Assembly (NCBI GenBank): GCA_964030475.1
Contig: CAXIPT010000002.1
Location: forward strand, 1,252,519 to 1,316,518
Reading direction: 5' to 3'
From: Tethya wilhelma
Taxonomy: Eukaryota > Porifera > Demospongiae > Tethyida > Tethyidae
Length of the DNA: 64,000 bases
Shown here: piece by piece, positions 11,701-21,201 of the stretch
Layout of the letters: every line of letters starts with the position of its first letter
Position numbering within the stretch: the stretch's first letter is position 1
Position numbers and translations under genes: made by a program
Notes under the pieces: model-generated
What the model was told of the DNA's origin: nothing
Databases searched by the model: none
The model's input: only the letters and a program-made list of their open reading frames with translations

Positions 11701-12615
11701 TACCATACACAGTCATGAAACCGTTAATGGCCACTTTTGTCCACTACATGACCCTTAGGCTATGATAATAATAGAATAGAAACTGTTCTTTCCATGGCTG
11801 TTTTGTTTACATGTCTCTCAAAAGTTCAAGTGTTAACATGAAACAAGTATTACTTGTTGATAGCATACTGTGCCCACCGTAGCTTGATCACTTTTATTTG
11901 ATTATTTCAGCTCTCTGGGTATGGCTGACACTCCTTCCTACTCTCATCCTCAACTCCAAAAGACACAATAAAGACTTAACCAGAAGAGACTATTGTGGCT
12001 GGGGAATATGGGTGATTGGGATGTTCATTGAATGTTTAGCTGACTTTCAAAAATATCACTTCAAGTTTGATCCAGCGAATAAGTAAGTTGGTGCTTTTTT
12101 TATTGTGCACATTATGCATTAATTGCTTATTGCTAGCAAGTATGAGAAACATGTGTATTTGATTACTTCTGAATGGTATTATAATCCCAGGAAGCCATAG
12201 TATTAGTTCATTTTTCATGGTGTATACGTAACATGATGAAACATGAGCAAGGGGAAAACTGAGCTAGCTAGGCAATTAATATACTGCCCTCAGTTTTCCC
12301 CTTCTGTCAGGAGCCAGTACTATAGAAGGAGGAAAGCCAAGGGCAATAGGCTGAGCTTTTTGTTCAAGAGTCTGAAGAGAAACTCTGACTATCTGTTTGT
12401 CACAGTTTAAGTGTAAATTTTAGTGTATCAACTGCCAGCTGCTGAAGGTTATGTACCATAGTTAATTTATCATAATTTTAGACTTTGATTTATGACTTTA
12501 TTTCAGTGGGAAGTGGATAAGCCATGGATTGTGGAGTGTCATTCGTCATCCCAACTACCTTGGTGAGATCATGATGTGGTTTGGTCTTTTTATCTCAGCT
12601 TCCTCTACATTTAAG
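6441..12615 (+). CDS. Second DUF1295/steroid-reductase paralogue; last exon not found
   Basis: Four exons align one-to-one with the upstream gene. They are 6441-6614, exon 2 at 7414-7558 (repeated identically at 9172-9316), 11911-12082 and 12507-12615. Phases are consistent (174 nt; 145 nt; 172 nt; 109 nt). Exon 2 keeps the RVRSNP loop that the first gene lacks, and exon 4 keeps the RHPNYLGE motif. Exon 3 ends FDPANN, two residues longer than in the first gene. I find no counterpart of the final exon (56 codons ending VPYLY) between 12616 and the next gene at 14079. Intron 2 is very large because it contains a duplicated block, an N gap and an antisense Crypton. Either the gene is truncated, or the last exon is missing from the assembly (a lone N lies at 13852). 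The product without it would lack the C-terminal membrane segment and tail. Confidence 0.7.
6721..6771. repeat. Perfect hairpin in intron 1 of the second reductase gene
   Basis: The arm ttggatctatcttctatcaa is followed by a tiny loop and its exact reverse complement ending at 6771. It has no similarity to the hairpins of the first gene. Confidence 0.8.
6955..8578. repeat. Left copy of a 1758-base-offset duplication next to the N gap
   Basis: Every stretch I compared recurs unchanged at +1758 (8713-10336): the CA-repeat flank, exon 2 of the reductase, the intronic repeat at about 7560-7750 and the 3' part of a Crypton gene. The left copy stops exactly at the N run, and the right copy begins just after it in the CA repeat. 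The CA microsatellites (about 6923-6953 and 8671-8711) differ slightly in length and border. This pattern fits an allele placed twice by the assembler at least as well as a real tandem duplication. Confidence 0.85.
7895..8578 (-). pseudogene. Crypton tyrosine recombinase, C-terminal part cut by the assembly gap
   Basis: This is the same coding sequence as the 3' half of the Crypton ORF at 9653-11125, read on the minus strand from the N gap to a stop at 7895. It includes the HSLRATG, TGHKS and LRTYERV motifs. The reading frame that appears to run on through the gap into CA-repeat sequence is an artefact of the Ns. It is counted separately only because it is present twice in the assembly. Confidence 0.7.
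8579..8667. other. Assembly gap (89 Ns)
   Basis: This is the only long N run in the window. It lies between the two copies of the duplicated block, where a long CA repeat meets the truncated Crypton gene. Confidence 0.99.
8713..10336. repeat. Right copy of the 1758-base-offset duplication
   Basis: This is the partner of 6955-8578. Unlike the left copy, it continues without a break into the rest of the Crypton gene, so it is the complete version of the locus. It contains a second identical exon 2 of the reductase (9172-9316). Confidence 0.85.
9653..11125 (-). CDS. Crypton-type tyrosine recombinase (DUF3504-like), intact ORF
   Basis: The ORF is uninterrupted at 490 codons. The likely start is the Met at residue 27 (position 11047, MEDDGDFVPPSKKRKR), which opens with a basic nuclear-localisation-like run; the upstream Met gives a weaker leader. 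Catalytic residues of a tyrosine recombinase are visible: Arg about 233 (IRGGQEQ), His 366 and Arg 369 (HSLRATG), His 392 (TGHKS) and Tyr 401 (LRTYERV). The layout matches the Crypton/DUF3504 family, DNA transposons that move by a recombinase and leave no target duplication, whose relatives were domesticated in ZMYM2 and QRICH1. It lies antisense in intron 2 of the second reductase gene. A host-domesticated gene is possible, but its place inside an intron and its partial second copy favour a mobile element. Confidence 0.82.
   Translation of the reverse strand: MYLSTNQPDLGYYVTHSVQFYRASEEMEDDGDFVPPSKKRKRENKRKTDRFASISNDELAEFSKGFVPENTKKNTLWAVNTFKEWRAETNSRLAKEGKATCPDDLLDKPVVKQLNTWLSKFIVEARSTKGEPYPASTIQQLLSGIQRYYLEKDPSFPKIMDKKQHLFDELHKTRDSYYRNLRLQGIGAQVKHASLISPEEEDKLWLSEVFSVSNPKALQRAVFYYIGKCFCIRGGQEQRQLGPSNFVFDKAPGGDVDPTKVTYVEHGSKNNTGGLHQLRLENKQVTIHAVPSGLPKCLVLLLSMYFQRLPVYAFTKDILYLRPKPSAPSNPKSPWYDEIPVGKNTLSDMVKDMCFDAGLEEKKTNHSLRATGTTNMFRNNIPEKIIQKTTGHKSVEALRTYERVSEEQEKKLSVVMMTNSSENCEPGCQAASSAPVQHSPAESFGRLFGDLTNCSIGSLTVNINPTFNTTAISRVEEEFDNLVNSCSSSY
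11225..11354. repeat. Large GC-rich palindrome in intron 2
   Basis: The inner core (taatattgaataagccctcggg, a short loop, then its reverse complement) is perfect. The outer arms tagaacatgcctac / gtaggcatgttcta also pair, with mismatches between. This is a foldback element close to the 5' side of the Crypton gene. Confidence 0.8.
11402..11603. repeat. MITE with 22-23-base TIRs
   Basis: gtatagctccaaattttcgt at the left end is exactly inverted at the right end (acgaaaatttggagctatac). Internal blocks rich in ttcgtgaa and aaattcacgaaa also face each other. A related element is at about 50985-51130. Confidence 0.8.
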
Positions 12616-12783
12616 GTATTATTTGTTTTATTTGTATCATGGGAAGCCATACTATTAATGGAGTTTTCCGTGGTTTATAATGAAGAACACAGCGCACCTG
12701 GCAACTTCAGTATCAATTTAAGCATGCTACACAACTTGTAGCATACAAACATGAAATTTGATTTATAGAATTATGAAAAAAAT

Positions 12784-13045
12784 GAGAATAAACAAGTAAA
12801 AAAATATAATGAGAGACAGGAATGGCTAAATTGTAAAAAGAAAGCAAACAAGATGGAATGGTTGTTTAGAGATGTAAGGAATTCTTCCTGTGGGCAAAAT
12901 GGGATCCCGAGAGTCAATTTGGAAAGAGAGTGTTACATATGGCCCATACAGAAAGAATTAATAGCCATTTCCTTTTTTTTACGATTTAACGATTTCTGTG
13001 TCCCATTACATTTCCAATGTTTTTTTTTTACTTGTAAACATAAGC
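12784..13045. repeat. Solo copy of the 270-base hairpin repeat (family H)
   Basis: The inverted arms run from aaacaagtaaaaa through ggaatggctaaa, aagatggaatgg and aaggaattcttcctgtggg, and return as ttacgattta ... cccattacatttccaatg ... ttacttg. The same hairpin forms one end of the composite repeats at 40.2, 43.3, 52.9 and 61.4 kb; here it stands alone and is more diverged. The preceding 12640-12690 is related to the intronic repeat at 7575-7640 and 12180-12240 (ggaagccatactatta). Confidence 0.75.
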
Positions 13046-13410
13046 ATAGAGACTTAGCTCAACTAAAGTGGGCTGACCTGCTTCTTTATCTACAATGAAA
13101 ACATGTAAATTTCAATTATTTCAAAGTTAGATTAGCACAGACATGCTATAATTACAAATTGCATAAATTCCCAAAAATTTTTATGGGGGATCATGCCCCA
13201 AGATTTCTGACTCCTGCATCTTTAAATGCTAGTTACGTCCCTGATTCTAACTTCTGATTTTAACCCTAGTTACATCATTCCGTCCCTAGTTCACCAACAT
13301 TTGAACTTTGCTGGATTTCTAGAGAATATTTTACTTGCATGTGCATACACATGGCAATCTTTGCCAAAATGGGTAATTTAGTATGGTTAAGGGTGTCGAA
13401 CAATAAGAGG

Positions 13411-13768
13411 CAGTGGCGTAGCCAGGGGGGGGCACAGGGGGCATTTGCCCCCCTTTTTTTCAGTCGCGAAATTTACGCTTTGGTATTATAATGCGCTATT
13501 CTTTCGTGCACTTACTTTAGCAACGCTGCTTAACAGTCATCTTTGGCCAGAATTCAATACAAAACAACTTTTAAAAGCTTTCTTTTTGCTGCTACAAAAC
13601 TTTAGAGAGCGTTCGATCTAGCGAGCGCGTGCTGCGGTTTAATGAATGGGAGGGGCTAAATTTAGCTAATTAAGTGGGTGTGTTTTCCGGTTGCACAAAA
13701 TTTTCGGCGCGCTTTGCGCGCAATATTTTTATTGCTCCCTCTTTTCTCAAATCCTGGCTACGCCACTG
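13411..13768. repeat. Non-autonomous DNA transposon with cagtggcgtagccagg TIRs
   Basis: The 16-base TIR cagtggcgtagccagg at 13411 is perfectly inverted at 13753-13768. Both sides are flanked by agagg, a possible 5-base target duplication. There is no transposase; an apparent ORF starting at 13678 has no domain. The TIR looks hAT-like, but hAT elements normally duplicate 8 bases, so the class is uncertain. A fragment of the same end occurs at about 6890-6903. Confidence 0.8.
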
Positions 13769-14078
13769 AGAGGTGTTCAATCTTTAGAATAATATCCAGT
13801 ATTATTGTTATAGGTTCTTTCCTTTCACTAGGAGAGACCTTAGAAATGTTTNTAATTATTCTAGTCTATAGCTCGACATTGTGAGTCAATAAGTGCTTGT
13901 CTTTGAACCATTAAATTTTGTATTATGCTCACAACATGAGATTATGCCACTTATCCACTATAATATTGATCGTAGGGAATTGGATTGGGATCACTTTTAA
14001 TACACAATAGGTTGTGGAGTTGTAGTTAATCACAATCAATTTAAAACTTCAGCTAGCTCCACCCAAAAAGTAAGAATC

Positions 14079-14561
14079 ATGGAACAAGCCCTCCAAATGG
14101 CTCGTCTAGCGTTGCAGCACCAAGAGGTACCAGTTGGATGTGTTGTTGAACTAAACGGTAGCATTATTGCTAAAGGTTGTAATCAAGTAAATGAGACACT
14201 TAATGCATCAAGACATGCTGAAATGGTTGTAATTGATAAATTGGTAAATTTGGCTTCGTTGAGAAATCAAAGCATATATGAATTATGCAAAGATTGCACA
14301 CTCTATGTAACAGTCGAGCCATGTATCATGTGTACAGCCGCATTGAGGATTATAGGGCTAGAAAGGATTGTGTTTGGATGCCACAATGAACGCTTTGGAG
14401 GTTGTGGTTCTATAATGGATGTTCACAAAAGTCCTCTCTCATTACATCCTGATATACAATTCAAGGAACTCATACCTGTGAGTGGTGTACTTCAGGAGAA
14501 AGCTGTGGAACTACTTCAGCAGTTTTATAAGACTGGAAATCCAAAATTATGTATACCATGA
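14079..14561 (+). CDS. ADAT2: tRNA-specific adenosine-34 deaminase catalytic subunit (ADAT2)
   Basis: This is a single-exon ORF of 160 residues. It carries the cytidine/deoxycytidylate deaminase fold zinc site: HAE at 46-48 (zinc ligand His46, proton shuttle Glu48) and PCIMC at 81-85 (zinc ligands Cys82 and Cys85). NERFGGCGS after the active site is characteristic of ADAT2/TadA proteins. In eukaryotes ADAT2 pairs with ADAT3 to convert A34 to inosine in several tRNAs, which widens wobble decoding. Length is close to other ADAT2 proteins but the basic C-terminal tail is short. The chosen Met matches the usual start of the deaminase domain, and there is no in-frame extension evidence upstream. 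It lies head-on to a minus-strand gene ending at 14742. Confidence 0.93.
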   Translation: MEQALQMARLALQHQEVPVGCVVELNGSIIAKGCNQVNETLNASRHAEMVVIDKLVNLASLRNQSIYELCKDCTLYVTVEPCIMCTAALRIIGLERIVFGCHNERFGGCGSIMDVHKSPLSLHPDIQFKELIPVSGVLQEKAVELLQQFYKTGNPKLCIP

Positions 14562-14741
14562 TGTAATCAATAACAGTAATGAATTATAATTATTATAATT
14601 TGACATTATTATTACTTAATGTAAAACAAAATTATCGCACCGAAACAATGCAACAGTGAGGATAGAAAAATACTAGGTCACAGCAGCCATAAAAATGTAC
14701 CAAACTAATGAACTGTAGTTTAGCATGAGTCTTGAAAAACT

Positions 14742-15671
14742 TTAGTCAACAAACCGAGTTCCAATAGGGATGATAACAATAGCACTGAAGCAGAAAAATC
14801 CAAAACAAAGGGCTCCAATAGCAAGGTAGAAGGCAATGAGTGACTGTTCTCTTGCAGCTTCATAGTTTCCCTCTTTCACCGATCTACGAGACTAAAGAGT
14901 AATGAACATACTTAAGCATAATTATACCAAAATAATTGGGGCAAGCCTATACTGTGTAGTGAGTAAGCACTACTATATATAACAGACAACAACATCCTAC
15001 TATAACAGACCACAACATCCTACCATACCCTCATACTGCTAATTGAGAAAACAACATATTTATGTTTAGTTTATCACGTAGCCAAGGTACAGAAAGTATA
15101 ATGATCCTAGAGAATAGCCAGGAATGTAACTGTTGTCTCTGAGCTAATTAAATTAGAATGGCTCATGGAATTTTAAGAAAATTAATAACACACAAACAAA
15201 TCAGGTGTGATCAGCAGGGCCTTAAAACTTATTTCGAAACTTGAAAACTGTTTCCCATTATAACCAGATCGAATGTAATCAACTTAATATAATTATCAAT
15301 GAGTATAAGAGAACATACACTTACCCTGTACGCATACAAACAAGCAGGAATACCAAAGAGTAGAGAGGGAAATCCCAAAATTGCAAAGATCACTGTAATA
15401 GTGACCACAACTCCTCTGTAGTCCGTGATAAACTGATCAGGGGTGATGGGGACCAGAGGTTGCTGCTGTGTAAAGAGAGTGCAATCTATGTTGGCAACTT
15501 GCCTAACTTGCAACAACTATTATAGTAATTACTGCACACTATTATAGTATACTAAGCTATTGAGCTTACCACAAATGCAACAGTTGGTTGGGCTTGAGCA
15601 TCAACTGAAGCTACTGGTTGGGTCATGCCCAGCGCTTCTTGCTCTTTAGTAAGTGCAGCCTGATCGGCCAT
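14742..15671 (-). CDS. Dispanin/CD225-like small two-helix membrane protein
   Basis: Three exons (15671-15570, 15465-15325, 14891-14742) join in phase 0 with GT-AG borders to give 130 residues. The N-terminal 40 residues are polar with prolines. Two hydrophobic segments follow (GVVVTITVIFAILGFPSLLF and LIAFYLAIGALCFGFFCFSA), separated by a short basic-polar loop containing RRSVKEGNYEAAREQS. That loop (positive patch, G-[DN]-Y, A..S) is the hallmark of the CD225/dispanin family, which includes IFITM and PRRT proteins that act in membrane trafficking and fusion control. Length is typical. The assignment rests on topology and loop motif; the Cys-Cys-Phe-Pro motif is not conserved. A tetraspan-fragment explanation is less likely. 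Confidence 0.6.
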
Positions 15672-16896
15672 TATAGTGATGCTTGACGTTTATTGACTTT
15701 ACACCAAATCGTACACTGTGGATCGAGAGCATACTACAATATTTAGTATATACTATTATAAAGTAGCAATGCATAATTCTAACCAATTGTCACAAAAGCA
15801 CAAGAAATTCAACGTAGTAGTCAATCTTCATGTATATGAAAACTCTGTAGCCAGAGGCACCGATTAAGTGAGTATAAATGACAATAAGAAGTATTGGCAT
15901 CACATGGTGATTTCTAAACTAGTACATTTGTATGATTTATTTAGGTGTGATTGCTAAAATCCGATGTTTAGAATAGTGTGCTACTCGTATTTCGGGCAAA
16001 TCCTGCATGTTTGCTGTAAAAGTGGCATAGACTGCTAATGGTTAATTTGAGTGATTGTAAGCAATATGCCCTGTTAGTAGAATATCCTTGATGCAGTCCA
16101 AACTTTCAGCATGACATTACCAAGTCTACAATCTCCCAAAGTAGCTAGCATTATGACATCAAGTCAAAGCCTTCTAGATGGAGAAACAGAGAAAGATTGG
16201 TTCTTGCTATGAGAAAGCAGCATCAGTTAGACTCATGATTTATAGTAGACATAAGCAGGCTGTGTACCTATGTGTTGATATCCATGCTTTCCTTCTAATG
16301 CACTGGCTTTTCATACTGTGCATGAGAACTCAAAGGTACCTAAATACCCCACTACATGAATTTGTCCCCACCTTACCTTCCTTTAAAAATGGGCCATTAT
16401 AAGCCATATCATTTAACTGTGAAATGTCAGCTGGAACAGGTCCATAGCATTCAGAGTAAGAGAAATAATTAGACCTTTTGATCGACTCCCTTAGAGTGAC
16501 AACTAGTACTGCTATACTTGTACAATAATTATTAATGCTTACACCTATATATAACCACAGACATGATCTTGACCATCTAAAATTTCTACACATGCAGTTC
16601 ACCGTTATTTAAAATTTTGATCTTGACCATTAAACAAATTTCACACACTTAGGCCATGCAAAGTAAGTTTTAGTTTTTTGTCCCCACCAGTACCTATATT
16701 GAACTCACCATGTTCATCTTTGATTTCACTCTCACTATGACATAATTTATTTTATGTGGGTGTGATTAGATCACGTTGTAGCAGTTTCCTGTGCATACAC
16801 ATGCTGTAGTGTCATTTTCACCGAGAAACTAAATATTTAATTTGCATGGCCCGGCTGCTAGTCTAAGTTTCTTTTACAAGTTGATGGTCAAAATGT

Positions 16897-17042
16897 AAGG
16901 TAAGGTGGGGCAATTTCAAACACCTGGAGTAATTTCGATGTGCTTATTTCTCAGCTATAAAAGCTATTCAGCTGTGACTTTTTTGCCTAGCACTACAACA
17001 TCGGAATTACCCCGGGTTCGAAATTGCCCCACTTTACCTTTA
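16897..17042. repeat. TIR element, copy 2 (ggggcaattt family)
   Basis: aaggtaaggtggggcaattt at the left is mirrored by aaattgccccactttacctt at the right. The middle shares gtgcttatttctc and agcactacaacatcggaattacccc with the copy at 2696-2909. It has no ORF. Confidence 0.8.
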
Positions 17043-17539
17043 CTGTCAACGTCAATAAAGATCATCCTTACTAACAATCTGATCGTTGACTGATGTTTTG
17101 ATTACTGTCGTGGGCACAAAGTACAGAAAATGACTCACAGTTTTAATACCACCCCTACGGCTACAGTTAGTTTCTTATGACATAGATAATATAGGGCTAA
17201 TATATTATCTATGCTATATATGATCAAAATAAGTTATAGATCGTGAAGTTAGGTAGTACCTGTAATCAAGTGGAGTTATTAGTCTCAAACAGTTGACCGA
17301 AAACACTTTGTCTCGAGTTTATTTCTAGCTGCTCTCAATATACGTCCAATGTTGACTGTTGTCGAAGCCAGAGCTCTGGTCGAAGCATCCGTATACCCAG
17401 CAAAGCCTTTGACCTTTAGACGTCAGACAAGTATCCGGAAAACTTCGAACTAAGAGATGGCACCGCCTAGTCTCGTTCTCAGGCTCCTCCCACGTGAATA
17501 TTTTCGGAACGGAAACGACGAAACAAGACATGGCAAAGT

Positions 17540-17770
17540 TCGCGTGCGTAGCACGTGCAGAGGGTTAACTTATAAGGTAGTAGTCGTTTTGTCTGTCTGT
17601 CCCATCGAAATCTCAAGAAAGACAGCTCTAGCGACAAAATTGATGGTACTTACGTTCATAACTCTGAATGATCTTGTAAAAATATATTTTTTGCTGTACA
17701 AAACACTGTAGTTCTTGAGTTTTGAGCCTCAAATTGAGGCTTTTGAGCCCTTAGCTTCGAGGCCACGCCT
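17540..17770. repeat. Dispersed non-coding repeat (gtacttacgttcat family)
   Basis: Blocks around gcacgtgcagagg, gtcgttttgtctg, gtacttacgttcat and cttcgaggcc recur in the opposite orientation at about 56820-56985. A related stretch in the same orientation lies at about 51540-51690. No TIRs were resolved. Confidence 0.5.
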
Positions 17771-18211
17771 ACTAATTTGGTGTGCGTTATCTAGAATTTG
17801 TGTTGCTGAGGTGCAATGCTGCATGGCTCTTTGCATGCATGGCTGTTGGTTAGTGTTGTTCGGCAAGACAGACATGAGTTGGTCTGCTTTCTATGTAAGC
17901 ATATAGGGCATGCAAAGACTTTACACAAGCTAGATCATTATAGCTAATGCATCAGTGGTCACAGTACTCAGCTCCGCATGCAGTGCTAGACTTTGACAGG
18001 AGCTGAGTATTCCAATGCATGTACATAACCATAGCAGAGCTCATCTGGTTTATAGTCTGTGACATATGCTGCTTCACCACAGCCGTGTTAGCTATGCCGG
18101 CCATTAGATGGATCATAGCCTGTAGTTTTGAAGTTTTCAGTGCTATGAGTTATGGATTTAGGCCCACGAGATCAACTCTCGCGAAATCAACTCCGCAAAA
18201 TCAACTCCCGC

Positions 18212-18465
18212 TGTAAAATATCGGAATTCTCTTGGCTACCCCACTCCAGCTGTCATGCAGTCACTCAACAAGATTGACAGCAATAAACTTTCTTTCAAGT
18301 GAAATACTGAGACAATATCAGCCCTGAAAGGGTGCTCTTTTATAGTATGCACACATACATGAATATTAATAACGGGAATAGAGTCTGTAACACAATAACA
18401 GCAATTATTACATGCCTATGGCTATTGTATCAATGTTTAATAGTAATGTAGTCTCCAACACCCGC
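18212..18465. repeat. Insertion inside the left terminal repeat of the MULE
   Basis: The right terminal repeat is continuous, whereas the left one is broken here. The bases cccgc precede the insertion (18207-18211) and also end it (18461-18465), which suggests a 5-base target duplication. The inserted 250 bases have no ORF, and I could not resolve TIRs. Confidence 0.6.
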
Positions 18466-18601
18466 AAAAACAACTTCCCGCGAAATCAACTCCCTTGAAA
18501 TCAATTTTCCCATGAAATCAACTCTTAAAATTTTGAATACTTTATAACATTATGCAAAAATATACATTTATGACAGCTTGTACAAATCTTTAAAGTCCAC
18601 T

Positions 18602-20148
18602 CTAATGTCTAACAGCTGCTAAGTAGTCACACAAGCTATATTCACCTTTCTGGAACCTCTCGAACAATGTGCTAATACGCTCATCGCATTTCACATATCT
18701 CTTCTTGCGTGCTGGTTGCTTTGCACCACTGGCATATTGGTCTAACTTGAACTCAGTGCAGGCTTGCTCTCTCTTCATCACGTCAACAATTTCAAAAATA
18801 TTAGGGTGAGGCTTTCCTGCAATCTTTTTCAAACGAGAATGCCACCCCTCTACATGGTTATTTGTTCTCGGTCCATCGTAGTCATAATAGTTCCATTGTT
18901 GTAGGCTATATTGGCCAGTGATCCAGGTATTGCTGGAGTATTCAATGAATTCGTCAACTCCATCGATGTCAGGGGCTTCTTGCTCCAGACCTTGCTAAGC
19001 GATGTGGACATATGATGGGGGTACGAAACTGATTGCAGCTGTTTTCTGCACGAAACTTTTTAGCTCTTCATTTTCAGCTTTGTATTCCTCCTGCAATCCT
19101 ATAGCTTGAACCTTCCTCCAAATAGCCTGTGAAAAATGGTAATAGCAGCCTCGGTGGTATGCTGTTTGAAAGTTAAGCCTGATAGACTTAATGAGGGCTT
19201 GTTCGAAATCAGATAGTACAGAGGAAGGTGAGAGCTCAAGGCCAAGATTCAACACTGCTTCCTTTAACATCATGAACAAGCGGTTGTACGTTTCCTTACG
19301 CTTGTTTGGAAGTAAGGCATAGACCATCGGGAATGTCTGCCCGTACTTGATGATGTGAATGGTAAATATCTGGTAGAATAGACGAGGACAGGTCTCAAAA
19401 GTACCATCCATGTAGAGGTCCTCAGCTTCGGCAAGATGTTGTAGATTGGACTCAGTTCCAAGTAGCAGGATCTTATCTTCAGTACCTTCCTCCGCAAGAA
19501 GAAACTGATGGCCACTGAGTGTGTTGGCCCAATCACCTGAAAGGGTGACAGCTGCTCGCGTCTGTGGCATTGGTGGAAGGCGCTTTCGCCTCTCTCGGTA
19601 AAGATTAGACTTGATGGAAGAAAGAGTAGGCATGCATGCTGCAAGACTCTCTCTGTTGGGACGCTGTGAGAGCTCCTGCAAAATGAACATAAATGAAGAA
19701 GTTACTTTTAGCTAAAGGGAAATCAAATTGATCGAATTATACATATAACATAGGTTGTATTAGCTTCTAACTTGCATACCTGTAATGCTTCATCGTATAT
19801 CTGAGGAATGGTTGTTGTTTCCTCCCGAGCTCGCTTCCTCATGTTGCCTATTGTAGTGGCTACTTTGTTGGCAGCAGTATCTGGTGGATGGTTGTGCTCT
19901 CCTCGCAAGGACTGGATGCTGGCACCAGGACCAAAAGTAGTGGCTTTAGCTGGGCAAATTTTGTGTCTCTCACATCTCCAAAATGTATTCTCCTTTCCAT
20001 CTCTTATTTTGAGGTATTTGTAACCCTCATACAAAAGAGCTTTGCCTCCTCGATGGGTTTGCACTAGTTGTGCCATACTGTCGGTCTTGAAAAGTCTCCA
20101 GAAGATAGCTGCTGACTTGACTTGAACAGAAGAGTGAGAATGGCTCAT
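18602..20148 (-). CDS. MULE transposase with N-terminal FLYWCH zinc finger; one in-frame stop
   Basis: Exon 1 (20148-19780) encodes a FLYWCH-type finger (ALLYEGYKYLK, FWRCERHKICPAK, GEHNHPPD). Exon 2 runs from 19675, after an intron with GT-AG borders, to the stop at 18602. Phase is 0. Exon 2 carries the MULE catalytic core: MDGTFETCP (first Asp), SDFEQAL (second Asp), the CYYHFSQAIWR helix and RTNNHVEGWHS with the final Glu. A single TAG at 18995-18997 interrupts an otherwise continuous frame between the second Asp and the Glu, so the product as assembled would lack the last catalytic residue. An alternative upstream Met is at 20190. Mutator-like transposases bind terminal repeats and cut and paste the element. 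Confidence 0.82.
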
Positions 20149-20407
20149 TGTGATTTTGGCTTGCTTAAATACAAACAACATGACAGCCACTGACAGCTAT
20201 TGATAGGTAGATCAAAAGCGACCTTATGACCTTTTAATACTACTAACCTGTCTTGTTTTTCCATCATTAATACAAAAAAAGGGAGTTGATTTCGTGGGAA
20301 AATTGATTTCAAGGGAGTTTATTTCGCGGGAAGTTGTTTTCGCGGGAGTTGATCTAGTGGTAGTTGATTTCGCGATAGTTGATTTCGTGGGAGGACACCG
20401 AGTTATG

Positions 20408-21201
20408 TTACACTCTTTTACACTGTGTATGCATATAAGTGTGCTAGCTAGTTGAGTGCGCCGAGGCTTATGCACCATCGGTGCCTTCATTAATTTTGCA
20501 ATTATTTTGCAACCGTGTGAGTTCTAAGTTAAAACATTATTTGTGGTATCTGACAGTGAGTATAGCCCTCCAGCATTTTATACTTTTAAAGTGAGCCAGT
20601 GGCTAGCATAGTATTTGAAGTCATCATTGAGATAATTGTCTTCAATATCTGTTTCTTGAGCACTCATAGAATGGTATGACTAGATATCTGACATTAATAA
20701 TTTATTATAATTACTTGAATACCCTCGATACATGCATGATAATGATGATTTTGTTTTCCTTACCATATTGGTTAGCAATCATAACAGTCAATCCTATGTA
20801 CAGTGAACCCATGCATAATCGGTCCTGTTCTATAATACTACCCTTGTTCTACGTTCTCTCCCTGTGAATATGACACTAAAAATAGCCTCATTCCTAGGCC
20901 GCTCTCTCCCTCAGCATGTAACTGATATTCACATGGAGAGAACCTGGGAACAAGGCTACAATTGTTTTAGTGCATGATAGTCTCGCGGGCCAGTTTTAGT
21001 AAGTATGGCACTGATGCCTGGTAACTTGATTAGGAGGTTCTACATTAGCCCCCAATGTTGTCAACTAGTATCAGCTATCTGCATGACATAATTATGCATG
21101 TAAACACAACCTGAATCTACTATAATACTTCGCTAGCCACTTCAAAAGTAAATGCTGGATGGCTACTTGCTGCCAGATGCCATAAATGTTATATTTAATT
21201 T
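20408..21201. other. Intergenic region
   Basis: No coding signal is seen. The stretch at 20430-20490 shares gcaccatcggtgcc-type words with the repeats near 22890 and 56330. Around 20860-20970 the words tgaatatgacac and tgatattcacatggagagaa face each other loosely, suggesting a degraded foldback. Confidence 0.4.

Larger units (their letters stand above)
15672..18146. other. Intergenic region with repeats, no gene seen
   Basis: Several short frames lack domains and splice logic. Identified contents are the TIR element at 16897-17042 and a dispersed repeat at about 17540-17770. The bases just upstream of 15671 should contain the dispanin-like promoter. Confidence 0.5.
18155..20399 (-). mobile_element. 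MULE (Mutator-like) transposon, nearly intact, with 8-base TSD
   Basis: The element is bounded by gagttatg at 18147-18154 and again at 20400-20407, an 8-base target duplication typical of Mutator-like elements. The termini are inverted and consist of repeated units of the form cgcgaaatcaact (left: 18160-18211 and 18466-18530; right: 20281-20395). One minus-strand transposase gene with FLYWCH and MULE DDE domains lies between them. A 254-base insertion splits the left terminal repeat. Confidence 0.85.
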
